Assembly (NCBI RefSeq): GCF_030160275.1
Contig: NZ_BSOA01000034.1
Location: 179,196 to 243,195, forward strand
Direction: 5' to 3'
DNA from: Dyella flagellata
GTDB taxonomy: Bacteria; Pseudomonadota; Gammaproteobacteria; Xanthomonadales; Rhodanobacteraceae
DNA length: 64,000 bases
Shown here: positions 9,301-17,354 of the stretch, piece by piece
Layout of the letters: each line of letters opens with the position of its first letter
How positions within the stretch are numbered: position 1 is the first letter of the stretch
Position numbers and translations under genes: made by a program
Notes under the pieces: generated by a model
Databases searched by the model: none
The model's input: only the letters and a program-made list of their open reading frames with translations
Told to the model about the DNA's origin: nothing

Positions 9301-10454
9301 CAGCGGCCCTCCTTGCGCGCCAGCTGGCGCAACATGAGACGCGCGATCAACAGCACGATGAAGGTCACCACGAACAGCAGGAAGCCCAGCGCGATCAGCG
9401 CGGAACGGTGCAGGCCGACCGCTTCGTTGAATTCGTTGGCGATGCTGGAGGAAATGGAGGTGCCGGGCATCAGCAGCGAGGCGGTGAGGTTGTACGAATT
9501 GCCCAACACGAAGGTCACCGCCATGGTTTCGCCGAGTGCGCGCCCCAGGCCGAGGAAGATACCGCCGATCACCGCCGAGCGGGTATACGGCAGCACGATG
9601 TCCCACACCACTTCCCAGGTGGTGGAGCCCAGCGCGTAGGAGGATTCCTTCAGCCGCGCCGGCACGGTCTGGAACACTTCGCGCATCACCGAGGAAATGA
9701 ACGGCAGGATCATCACCGCCAGCACGATGCCCGCGGTCAGCAGGCCAAGCCCCAGGGGGGGGCCGTTGAAGAGATTGGGCAGCACGCTGAACATCAGCAC
9801 ATAGGAGAGTGCGCCGCTCAGGGAGATCGCCAGCACCAAGGCCGTGGCAGTCAGTGCCATGCCATGCAACCAGCGGTGCAGCGCGCCATAGAACATCGGT
9901 AGCGTCGGGATCAGCAAGATCAGTGTGCCGATGACGAGCCGCACGGCCTGCACGCCACCGCTTGGCGACGCGTCGCCGAAGTAGTCGCTCAACCAGGGTT
10001 CGACATAGGTAGACATGAAAGGCACGAACACGAACAGGCCCCACATGCCGTAGATGATCGAGGGGATCGCCGCCAGCAGTTCAATGGCTGCGCCCACCGG
10101 TCCGCGCATCCAGCGGGGCGCGATCTCGGTGAGGAACAGGGCGATGCCGAAGCTCACCGGTACAGCGAGGATCAACGCGATCAGCGAAGTGACCAGGGTG
10201 CCGACGATGGGCGCCAAGGCACCAAACTGGTTCTCGACCGGGTTCCAGTCCGAGCTGAGCAGGAAGTGCAGGCCATCGTGGAACAGCACATCTCGGCCGC
10301 CCCAGAGGGTGGAGAGCGCCGCGCCTAGCAGGGCCGCCAGCACCAGCAGCGCGCAAAAGCGTAGCGCGAGCCGGAAGATCAGGTCGTGGCGGGCATCGGT
10401 GCGCGAACGATGTTCAGTATCGCGGGGGATCGGTTCGGCGCTTAGGGCTGACAT
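9300..10454 (-). CDS. pstC: phosphate ABC transporter permease PstC
   Basis: The protein has 384 residues. It is the second membrane subunit of the Pst importer. A helix near residues 30-50 is followed by a periplasmic loop and then the permease core, with the coupling loop KESSYALGSTTWEVVWDIVL. At 384 residues it is longer than E. coli PstC (about 319); the extra length lies in the N-terminal half, including an approximately 50-residue insert near the YVEPWLSDYFGDA loop. It is followed without a gap by pstA. Confidence 0.95.
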   Translation of the reverse strand: MSALSAEPIPRDTEHRSRTDARHDLIFRLALRFCALLVLAALLGAALSTLWGGRDVLFHDGLHFLLSSDWNPVENQFGALAPIVGTLVTSLIALILAVPVSFGIALFLTEIAPRWMRGPVGAAIELLAAIPSIIYGMWGLFVFVPFMSTYVEPWLSDYFGDASPSGGVQAVRLVIGTLILLIPTLPMFYGALHRWLHGMALTATALVLAISLSGALSYVLMFSVLPNLFNGPPLGLGLLTAGIVLAVMILPFISSVMREVFQTVPARLKESSYALGSTTWEVVWDIVLPYTRSAVIGGIFLGLGRALGETMAVTFVLGNSYNLTASLLMPGTSISSSIANEFNEAVGLHRSALIALGFLLFVVTFIVLLIARLMLRQLARKEGR

Positions 10455-10490
10455 GTGCGGCGTGATTTTTTGCGATGGTTTCAGTCAGCA

Positions 10491-10521
10491 CGACGCGCGC
10501 AACAAGGCGTTGCGCGCGTCG
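10491..10521. other. strong hairpin between pstS and pstC
   Basis: A perfect 13-bp stem (CGACGCGCGCAAC with its complement) with a 5-base loop lies between the pstS stop and the pstC start. No T-run follows on the minus strand, so it is more likely an mRNA-stabilising or RNA-processing element than a full terminator. Such an element would let the binding protein PstS be made in excess over the membrane subunits. Confidence 0.65.
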
Positions 10522-10564
10522 CTTCAGTCGCTTTGGCTGTGCGTCCTTGCACCAGGCCTCAAGC

Positions 10565-11599
10565 TTACTTCTTGTACTGGCTGGCCCAGTAGGCTTCGAT
10601 CTGCTGCACCAGCGAAGCGGGCAGGGGTACGTAATCCAGCGAACGGGCGGCGTCCTGGCCCTGTTCGTAAGCGTACTTGAAGAAATCGAACGACACCTTG
10701 GTGTTGCCGGCGTTCTTCGGCGACTTGTACATGATCACCCACGAGGTGGCGGTGATCGGCCACGCATCGGCGCCCGGGGCGTTGGTCATCAGCAGGTTGA
10801 AGTCCTGCGCGCTCTTCCAGTCGGCCGTGTTGGCGGCGGCCTGGAAGCTGGCGATGGTCGGCTCGACCACGCTGCCGGCGGCATTCTTCATCTTCGCGTA
10901 GCCGAGCTTGTTCTGCTTGGCATAGGCGTATTCCACGTAGCCGAGCGAGTTGGGGATCTGCTTGATGTAAGCGGACACGCCCTCGTTGCCCTTGCCGCCG
11001 ATACCGGTCGGCCACTGCACGGCGGTGCCTTCACCCACCTTCGCCTTCCAGTCCGCGCTCACCTTGGAGAGGTAGTCGGTGAAGTTGAAGGTCGTGCCCG
11101 AGCCATCCGAACGATGCACCACGAAAATCTTGGCGCTCGGCAGGTGCAGGCCGGGGTTGAGCTTGGCGATGGCCGGATCGTTCCAGGTGGTGATCTTGCC
11201 CAGATAGATCTCCGACAGGGTCGGGCCGTCCAGCACCAGTGCGCCCGGCGCAACGCCGGCTACGTTGAACGCCGGCACGATGCCGCCGATCACGTCAGGG
11301 AACTGACCCAGGCCGAACTTGGCCAGGTCTTCGGCCTTCAACGGCATGTCGGACGCACCGAAGTCCACCGTGCCGGCCTTGATCTGCGCGATGCCGCCGC
11401 CCGAGCCGATCGACTGATAGTTGATGTGATTGCCGGTCTTCTCCGCATACGAGGCGGACCACTTGGAGATCACGGGATAGACGAAGCTGGAGCCCGCACC
11501 GGTGATGTCGGTGGCCTGGGCCGTCGTGCCAAGCAGGGACGCGGCAACCGCGAAGGCGAGCGTGCCGAGGCGAGACGGAAGTTTCAGAGAGGTCAACAC
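10565..11599 (-). CDS. pstS: periplasmic phosphate-binding protein PstS
   Basis: The protein has 344 residues. A signal peptide ends at TTAQA around residue 28. The mature protein begins with the classic DITGAGSSFVYPV and carries the phosphate-contact motifs SGGG, DFGASDMPL and RSDGSGTTF. It captures phosphate in the periplasm and delivers it to PstCAB. It is the first gene of the pst operon. A Pho box lies about 85 bases upstream of its start. Confidence 0.97.
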   Translation of the reverse strand: MLTSLKLPSRLGTLAFAVAASLLGTTAQATDITGAGSSFVYPVISKWSASYAEKTGNHINYQSIGSGGGIAQIKAGTVDFGASDMPLKAEDLAKFGLGQFPDVIGGIVPAFNVAGVAPGALVLDGPTLSEIYLGKITTWNDPAIAKLNPGLHLPSAKIFVVHRSDGSGTTFNFTDYLSKVSADWKAKVGEGTAVQWPTGIGGKGNEGVSAYIKQIPNSLGYVEYAYAKQNKLGYAKMKNAAGSVVEPTIASFQAAANTADWKSAQDFNLLMTNAPGADAWPITATSWVIMYKSPKNAGNTKVSFDFFKYAYEQGQDAARSLDYVPLPASLVQQIEAYWASQYKK

Positions 11600-11668
11600 A
11601 GTGGCTCCTTGGAGGGCAGTGGCAAAGTAATACCTACGACCCGCCTATTGCAGAGGTTAGGTGTTGCA

Positions 11669-11702
11669 ATGAGATGTGATGAATGTGTCAACTTGATGAC
11701 AA
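11669..11702 (-). promoter_or_regulatory. candidate Pho box and -10 of pstS
   Basis: On the minus strand TTGTCATCAAGTTGACAC (11685-11702) matches the PhoB consensus CTGTCATAWAWCTGTCAY at 13 of 18 positions, counted by hand. Ten bases further is TCTCAT, a 4-of-6 match to a -10 box. This spacing is what PhoB-activated promoters use, where the Pho box replaces the -35. Position and target gene fit, but the match is by eye. Confidence 0.6.
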
Positions 11703-11769
11703 GCGTAAAATCTTGCGAGAAACCGGGCGTAACCCTCGCTACGCCAGTTCCGGATTAGCAGGCGCTGAG

Positions 11770-12429
11770 CTACGGCAACGCCGTGCCTACCCGCTCCAGC
11801 TCCAGCACCTGCAACGAGTGCAGCCGGTTCACGATCCGGCAGAACAGCAGGGCTGTGCGCTCGGCGTCGTACACCGCCGAATGCGCCTCACTGGAATCGA
11901 AACTGTAGCCAGCGGCAATCACGGCCTTGCTCAGCACGGTCTGCCCGTACATCAGGCCGCTCAAGGTGGCGGTGTCGAAACAGCTGAAAGGATGGAACGG
12001 GTTGCGCTTGTGACCGACGCGACGCACGGCGGCGTTGAGGAATCCGAGGTCGAATGCGGCGTTATGCCCTACCAGGATGGCGCGCTGGCATTCGTTGGCG
12101 CGCACGGCTGCGCGTACCGCTTGAAAGATATGGTCCAACGCGGCCCGCTCATTCAAGGCGGCGCGTAAAGGATTGTCCGGGTCGATGCCGGTGATCTCCA
12201 GCGCGCGTGGGTCGATGTTCGCGCCGGGAAAGGGTTCGACATGGGTGGACACCGCCGGGTGAGGGTACAGTTTGCCCTCCTGATCCATGCCCACGGTGAC
12301 GGCAGCGATTTCCAGCAAGGCGTCACGCTCGGCGTCGAAGCCGCCGGTTTCTACGTCCACGATAACCGGCAGGAAGCCGCGGAAACGCTCGGCCATACGG
12401 GCCGCCAAACTGTTATTGAGTAGCTCCAT
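11770..12429 (-). CDS. rnt: ribonuclease T
   Basis: The protein has 219 residues. It is a DEDDh 3'-to-5' exoribonuclease that trims tRNA and other stable-RNA 3' ends. All exonuclease motifs are present: Exo [10 protein letters not shown], Exo [13 protein letters not shown], and Exo III with the catalytic His in [10 protein letters not shown]. Basic and aromatic residues of the RNase T nucleic-acid-binding segments are also seen. It is a single gene between the pst operon and the porin. Confidence 0.95.
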   Translation of the reverse strand: MELLNNSLAARMAERFRGFLPVIVDVETGGFDAERDALLEIAAVTVGMDQEGKLYPHPAVSTHVEPFPGANIDPRALEITGIDPDNPLRAALNERAALDHIFQAVRAAVRANECQRAILVGHNAAFDLGFLNAAVRRVGHKRNPFHPFSCFDTATLSGLMYGQTVLSKAVIAAGYSFDSSEAHSAVYDAERTALLFCRIVNRLHSLQVLELERVGTALP

Positions 12430-12516
12430 TCAGTAAGCATATCAGCCGGCTGGTGGCGCTGCCGTTTGCCGTCGGCACTGGCATGCCCATCCCGGCTGTG
12501 CGCGCGGCTTCATGAT

Positions 12517-12539
12517 GCTGGGATTGTCATCCCAGCCCA
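12517..12539. repeat. solo palindromic repeat (TAGGCTGGGAT family), copy 2
   Basis: A single arm, GCTGGGATTGTCATCCCAGCC, without a partner, lies between the divergent rnt and porin genes. It is the only copy in the window that is unpaired and not at a gene end. Confidence 0.8.
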
Positions 12540-12597
12540 CCGGTACTCGTTCGGCCATGCCGAAGAATCCGTCCGCCACAGATGACGGACCGTACGG

Positions 12598-12632
12598 TTT
12601 GTCTTCGTTTTGTCACATAACATCCATCTAAC
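12598..12632 (+). promoter_or_regulatory. candidate Pho box and -10 of the porin gene
   Basis: Two TTTGTC half-sites begin exactly 11 bases apart (12598 and 12609), the repeat spacing of a Pho box. A third weaker half-site, ACATCC, follows at the same period. TCTAAC at 12627-12632 is a 4-of-6 match to a -10 box at the spacing expected for PhoB activation. This would put the porin in the Pho regulon with the neighbouring pst genes. Confidence 0.5.
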
Positions 12633-12731
12633 GGTAAAGCTGCCGCTCGATGATGCGCCCAGCCCGCAGGCCGCTCCAGGGGAAGGACTGTGATGCCGCG
12701 CGGTTTCATTTGATCTAGCGGAGATAACAAC

Positions 12732-14417
12732 ATGCGTTCCAAGATGCTCACGGTGGCCATCGCTGCCGGTTTGGGCTTGACCAGCGTTACGGCGACTGTG
12801 TCGGCTCAGACATCGAACAAGAAGGTGACCGTCAGCGCCGCCGAACTGTCGCAGATGAAGGCCGAGATCGCGGCACTGGAGCAGAAGGTTCAAGACCTGG
12901 AATCGCAGCAGCAGGCGCAGCAGCAGGCTCAGGTTGAGACCGCTCAATCCGTGCAGGCTACGCAGGCTCAGGTACAGGCCACGCAGAAGCAGGTGGTGGC
13001 CGCCACTACCGAGCATAAGGGCGACATCCTCGGTGGCACCGGTGGTGTGAAGTGGACCTTCGGCGGCTTCCTGGCGGCTGAATCGGCCTACCGTTCGCGC
13101 GACACCGCCGATGACATCTCGACCAAGTTCACCGCCATTCCGTTCAACGGTGGTACGAGCACCGCGCCGATCAATACGAGCAGCGGCGCCACCACGACCT
13201 ATCCGGTCACCAACGCCAAGAACAACCAGTTCGTGTACAGCGCGCGCCAGAGCCGCCTGTCGATCAAGGCCGAAGGCGACATCAACGATACGACCCACGT
13301 GACGGGCTACTACGAGACGGACTTCCTCGGTGGCGCCCAGACGGCGAACATGAACGAGAGCAACTCGTTCAACATGCGTATCCGTCAGTTGTGGGCCAAC
13401 GTCGACTGGAACGACTACGGCATGCACCTGCTGGCCGGTCAGGCGTGGTCGTTGATGACGCTCGACAGCGCGGGCATCACCGCCGGCAAGGAAGTGCTGC
13501 CGCCGACGATCGACGCGCAGTACGGCGCGGGTTTCAACTGGGCTCGCCAAACGCAGTTGCGCTTCGTGAAGGATTGGGACAAGAAGTGGTGGTTGGGCGT
13601 GTCGGTGGAAAATCCGCAGACCGCGGGCATCGGCGGCACCGCCGGTCCGGGCACCAAGGGCTATGCGACGACGACCGCCACGGTCGGCGCCGGTTCTCTG
13701 TATGACACCCTGAACTCGGTGTCGCTCAACCAGATCCCGGACATCCTCGTGAAGTTCGCGGCTGACCCGGGTTGGGGCCACTACGAAGTGTTCGGCATCT
13801 CGCGCGAATTCACCACCCGCGTCACGCCGACCGCTGCCAACGGTGGTCCGGGCGCCACCACCAACCAGACCGCGCACGGCGGCGGCTTCGGTTTCGGCGT
13901 GCTGTTGCCGGTGCTGCCGAAGGTCGTGGACTTCCAGCTTTCGGGCATGAGCGGCAAGGGCATTGGCCGTTATGGCACCTCTGGTCTGAACGACATTACC
14001 TACACGACCAGCGGCGCTCCGCATCCGCTGAAGGAAAACATGGTGCTCGGCACGCTGACCTGGCATGCATCCGACGCTTTGGATTTGTACGTCGAAGGTG
14101 GCCGCGAGCAGCAGGACAGCTACCAGACGGTCGGCGTGAACGGCTTGCCGCTCGGCTATGGCGCCGGCGCTCTCGGCTACAACAACGCCAACTGCGGCGT
14201 GTATGGTGCGGCCACCGGTTGCACGGGCCAGAACCGCAGCGTCAAGGAAGAATCGTTCGGCTTCTTCTGGAAGTTCTACCAGGGCAAGTTCGGCCGCGTG
14301 CAGTTCGGTACGCAGTTCTCGCATCTCTCGCGTCAGCTGTTCACCGACGCAGCGGGCCACGCTCCGTCCGCTTCGGACAACATGTTCTTCACCAGCTTCC
14401 GTTACTATCCGTTCTAA
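12732..14417 (+). CDS. outer-membrane porin with N-terminal coiled coil (DcaP/OprP-type)
   Basis: The protein has 561 residues. A signal peptide ends near TVSAQ (residue 26). A Gln-rich coiled coil follows at about 35-95. A beta-barrel with alternating aromatic strands then runs to a C-terminal Phe (RYYPF), the signal for outer-membrane insertion. Porins with an N-terminal coiled coil, such as DcaP-like trimers, share this plan, and OprP/OprO phosphate porins are similar in barrel style. Location beside pst and a candidate Pho box suggest uptake of phosphate or phosphorylated compounds, which is inference. A terminator follows. The very large antisense open frame here is a codon-bias shadow. 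Confidence 0.85.
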   Translation: MRSKMLTVAIAAGLGLTSVTATVSAQTSNKKVTVSAAELSQMKAEIAALEQKVQDLESQQQAQQQAQVETAQSVQATQAQVQATQKQVVAATTEHKGDILGGTGGVKWTFGGFLAAESAYRSRDTADDISTKFTAIPFNGGTSTAPINTSSGATTTYPVTNAKNNQFVYSARQSRLSIKAEGDINDTTHVTGYYETDFLGGAQTANMNESNSFNMRIRQLWANVDWNDYGMHLLAGQAWSLMTLDSAGITAGKEVLPPTIDAQYGAGFNWARQTQLRFVKDWDKKWWLGVSVENPQTAGIGGTAGPGTKGYATTTATVGAGSLYDTLNSVSLNQIPDILVKFAADPGWGHYEVFGISREFTTRVTPTAANGGPGATTNQTAHGGGFGFGVLLPVLPKVVDFQLSGMSGKGIGRYGTSGLNDITYTTSGAPHPLKENMVLGTLTWHASDALDLYVEGGREQQDSYQTVGVNGLPLGYGAGALGYNNANCGVYGAATGCTGQNRSVKEESFGFFWKFYQGKFGRVQFGTQFSHLSRQLFTDAAGHAPSASDNMFFTSFRYYPF

Positions 14418-14452
14418 TCGTTTATCGGAAGGGAGTTCTACCCAAGGATGGA

Positions 14453-14487
14453 AAAACGGCGGGCATGTCCCGCCGTTTTGCTTTTTT
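14453..14487 (+). terminator. rho-independent terminator of the porin gene
   Basis: A perfect 11-bp stem (AAAACGGCGGG paired with CCCGCCGTTTT, 5-base loop) is followed by GC and then TTTTTT. Confidence 0.9.
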
Positions 14488-14600
14488 GCGCGTGCGCGGC
14501 ATGCGTGAGTGAATGAGCCGGCATGACTTGTTCAGATGCATGAATTTGCATTTATCTACGCGCTTGCAGTGCCTGGGACCAATCCGATACTTTTCCCAGC

Positions 14601-14969
14601 ATGTTGTCGTTCAACCGCCATCGTTCGTTGCTGCTGACGCTTTGCGCGCTCGCCCTGCTGTTGCTGGCGAGCACGAGCAAAGTGTTTGGCGTGCAGCCAC
14701 GCCATAGCCTTTGCACACAGACTGCGCATGCATCGGCCATGGCAGTTGTGGGTGATGACGAATCCGTGGCGGAAGCGGGTCACGATTCCTCCAACGACTA
14801 CAACAACGGCCAGTTCGAAGACGATAGCGGCGTAGACGACGAGCTGGTTTCGCCAGCGCTCGTGCACGTCGCGCTGGTCCCGGTGCGCTCCGGCGTTCCG
14901 GTAGACATCGCTCCATCCTTGCGGCCTGCGCCCACTGCCGGCCCGCTGCGGCCACCACGCGCCGCCTGA
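14601..14969 (+). CDS. small exported or membrane-anchored hypothetical protein
   Basis: The frame has 122 codons. The N-terminus is a clear signal-type segment: SFNRHRS, then a long leucine-rich stretch to about residue 30. The remainder is acidic (DDESVAEAGHDSSNDYNNGQ, about 50-80) and then Pro-rich. No family is recognised. No good ribosome binding site is seen before the ATG, but GATACT ends 8 bases upstream, so a leaderless transcript is possible. It may be a small periplasmic protein or a chance frame. It lies in the same direction as the carbonic anhydrase gene. Confidence 0.45.
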   Translation: MLSFNRHRSLLLTLCALALLLLASTSKVFGVQPRHSLCTQTAHASAMAVVGDDESVAEAGHDSSNDYNNGQFEDDSGVDDELVSPALVHVALVPVRSGVPVDIAPSLRPAPTAGPLRPPRAA

Positions 14970-15125
14970 CGTCATCCAGCGGCGTTCCTGCCGCTGCTAG
15001 TTCCCTGAACTTTTCTTTGCTTCGGCAGCGCTTGCTCGCGCGTAGGCGCGTGTGGCTGTCGCGGTATCCCTTTGCATCCAGCGCGGTCGCCGCGGCTATG
15101 CAAGCGTCTAGTGGAGATATTCCCC

Positions 15126-15800
15126 ATGCAACGTCTGATCGACGGTTTCCAGTACTTCCGCCAGGAAGTTTTCCCCGAGCAGCGCGAGCTGTTCAAGCAG
15201 CTGGCCTCAGGCCAGAGCCCCAGCACCCTGTTCATTACCTGCGCCGATTCGCGTGTGATGCCCGAGATGATCTTCAACGCGCAGCCGGGCGAGCTGTTCG
15301 TCTACCGCAATATCGGCAACATTGTGCCGCCGTATGCACAGCATGTGAGCGGCGTGGTGGCTGCCATCGAGTACGCCGTACGCGTCCTCGAGGTCAGGCA
15401 CATCGTGATTTGCGGTCATTCCGATTGTGGCGCAATGAAGGCGCTGCAAAACCCCGCACTGGTGAAGGACATGCCATCGGTCGTAGCGTGGATGAAGCAT
15501 GGCGACGTAGCCAGGTATGTGGTTGCGCAGAACAGTCATGGCTTGTCCGAACACGAAACGCTGGCCTGCCTGACGCGCGAAAACGTGGTCGGCCAGCTTG
15601 AACATCTGCGCACCCTGCCGGTGGTGGCTGCAGCCATGGCGCGTGGCGATCTGAGCATTCATGGTTGGGTCTACGACATTGCCCATGCGGAGATCGACGC
15701 ATTCGATGCGGAACTCGGCTGCTTCGTGCGGCTAGATCCTTCTACCGGCAAGCTGCCCGATGCGACCCCACACGTGCGCTTTGCTGCCACCGGCACCTGA
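15126..15800 (+). CDS. can: beta-class carbonic anhydrase
   Basis: The protein has 224 residues and interconverts CO2 and bicarbonate in the cytoplasm. The zinc ligands of the beta class are present: Cys39 in CADSR, His98 and Cys101 in GHSDCG; the Asp41-Arg43 dyad is intact. The ATG at 15126 is chosen over an upstream frame because GGAG lies 10 bases ahead and the protein then starts like its homologues (MQRLIDGFQYF). The sulP gene begins 10 bases after its stop, so the two are co-transcribed. Confidence 0.93.
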   Translation: MQRLIDGFQYFRQEVFPEQRELFKQLASGQSPSTLFITCADSRVMPEMIFNAQPGELFVYRNIGNIVPPYAQHVSGVVAAIEYAVRVLEVRHIVICGHSDCGAMKALQNPALVKDMPSVVAWMKHGDVARYVVAQNSHGLSEHETLACLTRENVVGQLEHLRTLPVVAAAMARGDLSIHGWVYDIAHAEIDAFDAELGCFVRLDPSTGKLPDATPHVRFAATGT

Positions 15801-15810
15801 GGAGCGGATC

Positions 15811-17322
15811 ATGCGATCGTATTTTTCACAAGGACTTTTCGGACGTGATCTGCTCGGTTCGATCGTGGTGTTCCTGGTGGCGTTGCCGTTGTGCATGGGT
15901 ATCGCCATCGCTTCGGGCATGCCGCCTGCGGCGGGCTTGATCACCGGCATCGTCGGCGGCCTCGTGGTCGGTGTCATGGCCGGCTCGCCCTTGCAGGTAA
16001 GTGGCCCTGCGGCGGGCCTGGCGGTGCTGGTGTTCGAACTGGTGCGCGAACATGGCGTGGCGGCATTGGGACCGGTGGTGTTGCTGGCCGGGCTGGTCCA
16101 GATCATCGCCGGAGCGAGCAGGGTGGGCGTGTGGTTCCGCATGATCTCGCCGGCGGTGGTGGCAGGCATGTTGTCGGGCATTGGCATCCTGATCGTGGCT
16201 TCGCAGATGCACGTGCTGATCGATGCCATGCCCAAGGCGCGTGGTCTGGAGAACTTCGCTGCCTGGCCGGATGCATTGGCCAGTGCCTTCAAGGGCGAAG
16301 TCGGCAGCGTGTCGGCGCTCATCGTCGGCCTGTCGACCATTGTCATCATGCTGGGCTGGGAGAAGCTGCGCCCGCACGCCTTGCGCTTCGTGCCTGGCGC
16401 GTTGCTGGCCGTGGTGACCATTACTGCCGCTGTCACACTGTCGGGCACCGCGGTGAGGAAGGTGAATATCCCGGCGAATCTATTCGCCGCGGTGGAACTG
16501 CCGACCTTCAGCGGTCTCGCTTCGTTGGCGCAACCGTCACTGTTGGTGGCTGCTCTCACTTTCGCGCTGATTGCCAGTGCAGAGACGCTGCTCTCGGCGG
16601 CGGCGGTGGACCGCATGCATAACGGTGCGCGTACCAACTACAACCGCGAGCTGACTGCGCAAGGCGTGGGCAATATGCTGTGCGGCTTGTTGGGTGCCTT
16701 GCCGATGACGGGCGTGATCGTGCGCAGCGCCGCCAACGTGCAGGCCGGTTCCGCTACGCGGATGGCGGCGATTCTGCACGGCGGCTGGTTGCTGGTGTTC
16801 GCGATGCTGTTGCCGTGGCTGATCCGCGCCACACCGGTGGCATGCCTGGCCGGTATCCTGGTGTTCACCGGCATCAAGATGGTCAACCTCAAGCAGATGA
16901 AATCACTGGCGAAATATGGCCGTGGCAACTTCGTGGTGTATGTAGTCACCGCGCTGGCCATCGTCGCGACCGACCTGCTGACCGGCGTGCTGGTGGGCTT
17001 TGCGCTGTCGGTGCTCAAGCTCGCGCTGCAATCCTCGCGGCTACGGATGGGGCTGACGGACCACGAAGAGCCGGGCATGCTCAGGCTGGAACTGGACGGT
17101 TCGGCGACTTTCTTCAAGGTGCCGGCTTTGACGCGCACGTTGGAGCAAGTGCCTGCGAACACTCGTGTAATGCTGGACGTTGAACGCCTTCGCCACGTGG
17201 ACCAGGCCTGCCTGGAAGTGCTGACCGAATGGGAAAGTAATGCCAAAGCGCGCGGCTGCGAGCTGGTGGTCGATTGGAAGGCGCTACACAAGCGCGTGGA
17301 GGGCTTGCGTCGGGCAGCCTGA
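15811..17322 (+). CDS. SulP-family anion transporter (probable bicarbonate carrier)
   Basis: The protein has 503 residues. About 10-14 hydrophobic segments (from residue 12 to about 410) carry the SulP pattern: LPLCMGIAIASGMPPAAGL near the start, SGPAAGLAVLVFELV, and NMLCGLLGALPMTGVIVRSA. A C-terminal STAS-like domain (about 425-503) contains MLDVERLRHVDQACLEVL. SulP proteins move sulfate, bicarbonate or other anions. Direct coupling to carbonic anhydrase (GGAG ribosome site immediately after the can stop) argues for bicarbonate; sulfate cannot be excluded. Confidence 0.88.
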   Translation: MRSYFSQGLFGRDLLGSIVVFLVALPLCMGIAIASGMPPAAGLITGIVGGLVVGVMAGSPLQVSGPAAGLAVLVFELVREHGVAALGPVVLLAGLVQIIAGASRVGVWFRMISPAVVAGMLSGIGILIVASQMHVLIDAMPKARGLENFAAWPDALASAFKGEVGSVSALIVGLSTIVIMLGWEKLRPHALRFVPGALLAVVTITAAVTLSGTAVRKVNIPANLFAAVELPTFSGLASLAQPSLLVAALTFALIASAETLLSAAAVDRMHNGARTNYNRELTAQGVGNMLCGLLGALPMTGVIVRSAANVQAGSATRMAAILHGGWLLVFAMLLPWLIRATPVACLAGILVFTGIKMVNLKQMKSLAKYGRGNFVVYVVTALAIVATDLLTGVLVGFALSVLKLALQSSRLRMGLTDHEEPGMLRLELDGSATFFKVPALTRTLEQVPANTRVMLDVERLRHVDQACLEVLTEWESNAKARGCELVVDWKALHKRVEGLRRAA

Positions 17323-17327
17323 GCGAC

Positions 17328-17354
17328 AGCCCCTTTTCCTGCGGAAAAGGGGCT
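17328..17354. terminator. bidirectional hairpin between sulP and the sucrose carrier
   Basis: A perfect 12-bp stem (AGCCCCTTTTCC with its complement) closed by a 3-base loop lies between two convergent genes. No long T-run follows on either side, but position and strength suggest transcription stops here. Confidence 0.65.

Noticed and set aside
9301..10044. N-terminal extension of the pstA frame into pstC
   Set aside because: It is in another frame of the pstC coding sequence; the ATG at 9300 overlapping the pstC stop gives the normal family length.
10475..11758. 427-codon plus-strand frame across pstS
   Set aside because: It is antisense to pstS, contains the pstS promoter region and has the His/Arg/Gly-rich composition of a shadow frame.
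12510..14360. 616-codon open frame on the minus strand across the porin gene
   Set aside because: It is the antisense shadow of a strongly coding porin with signal peptide and C-terminal Phe; its product is Arg/His-rich with no domain, and it lacks a ribosome site.
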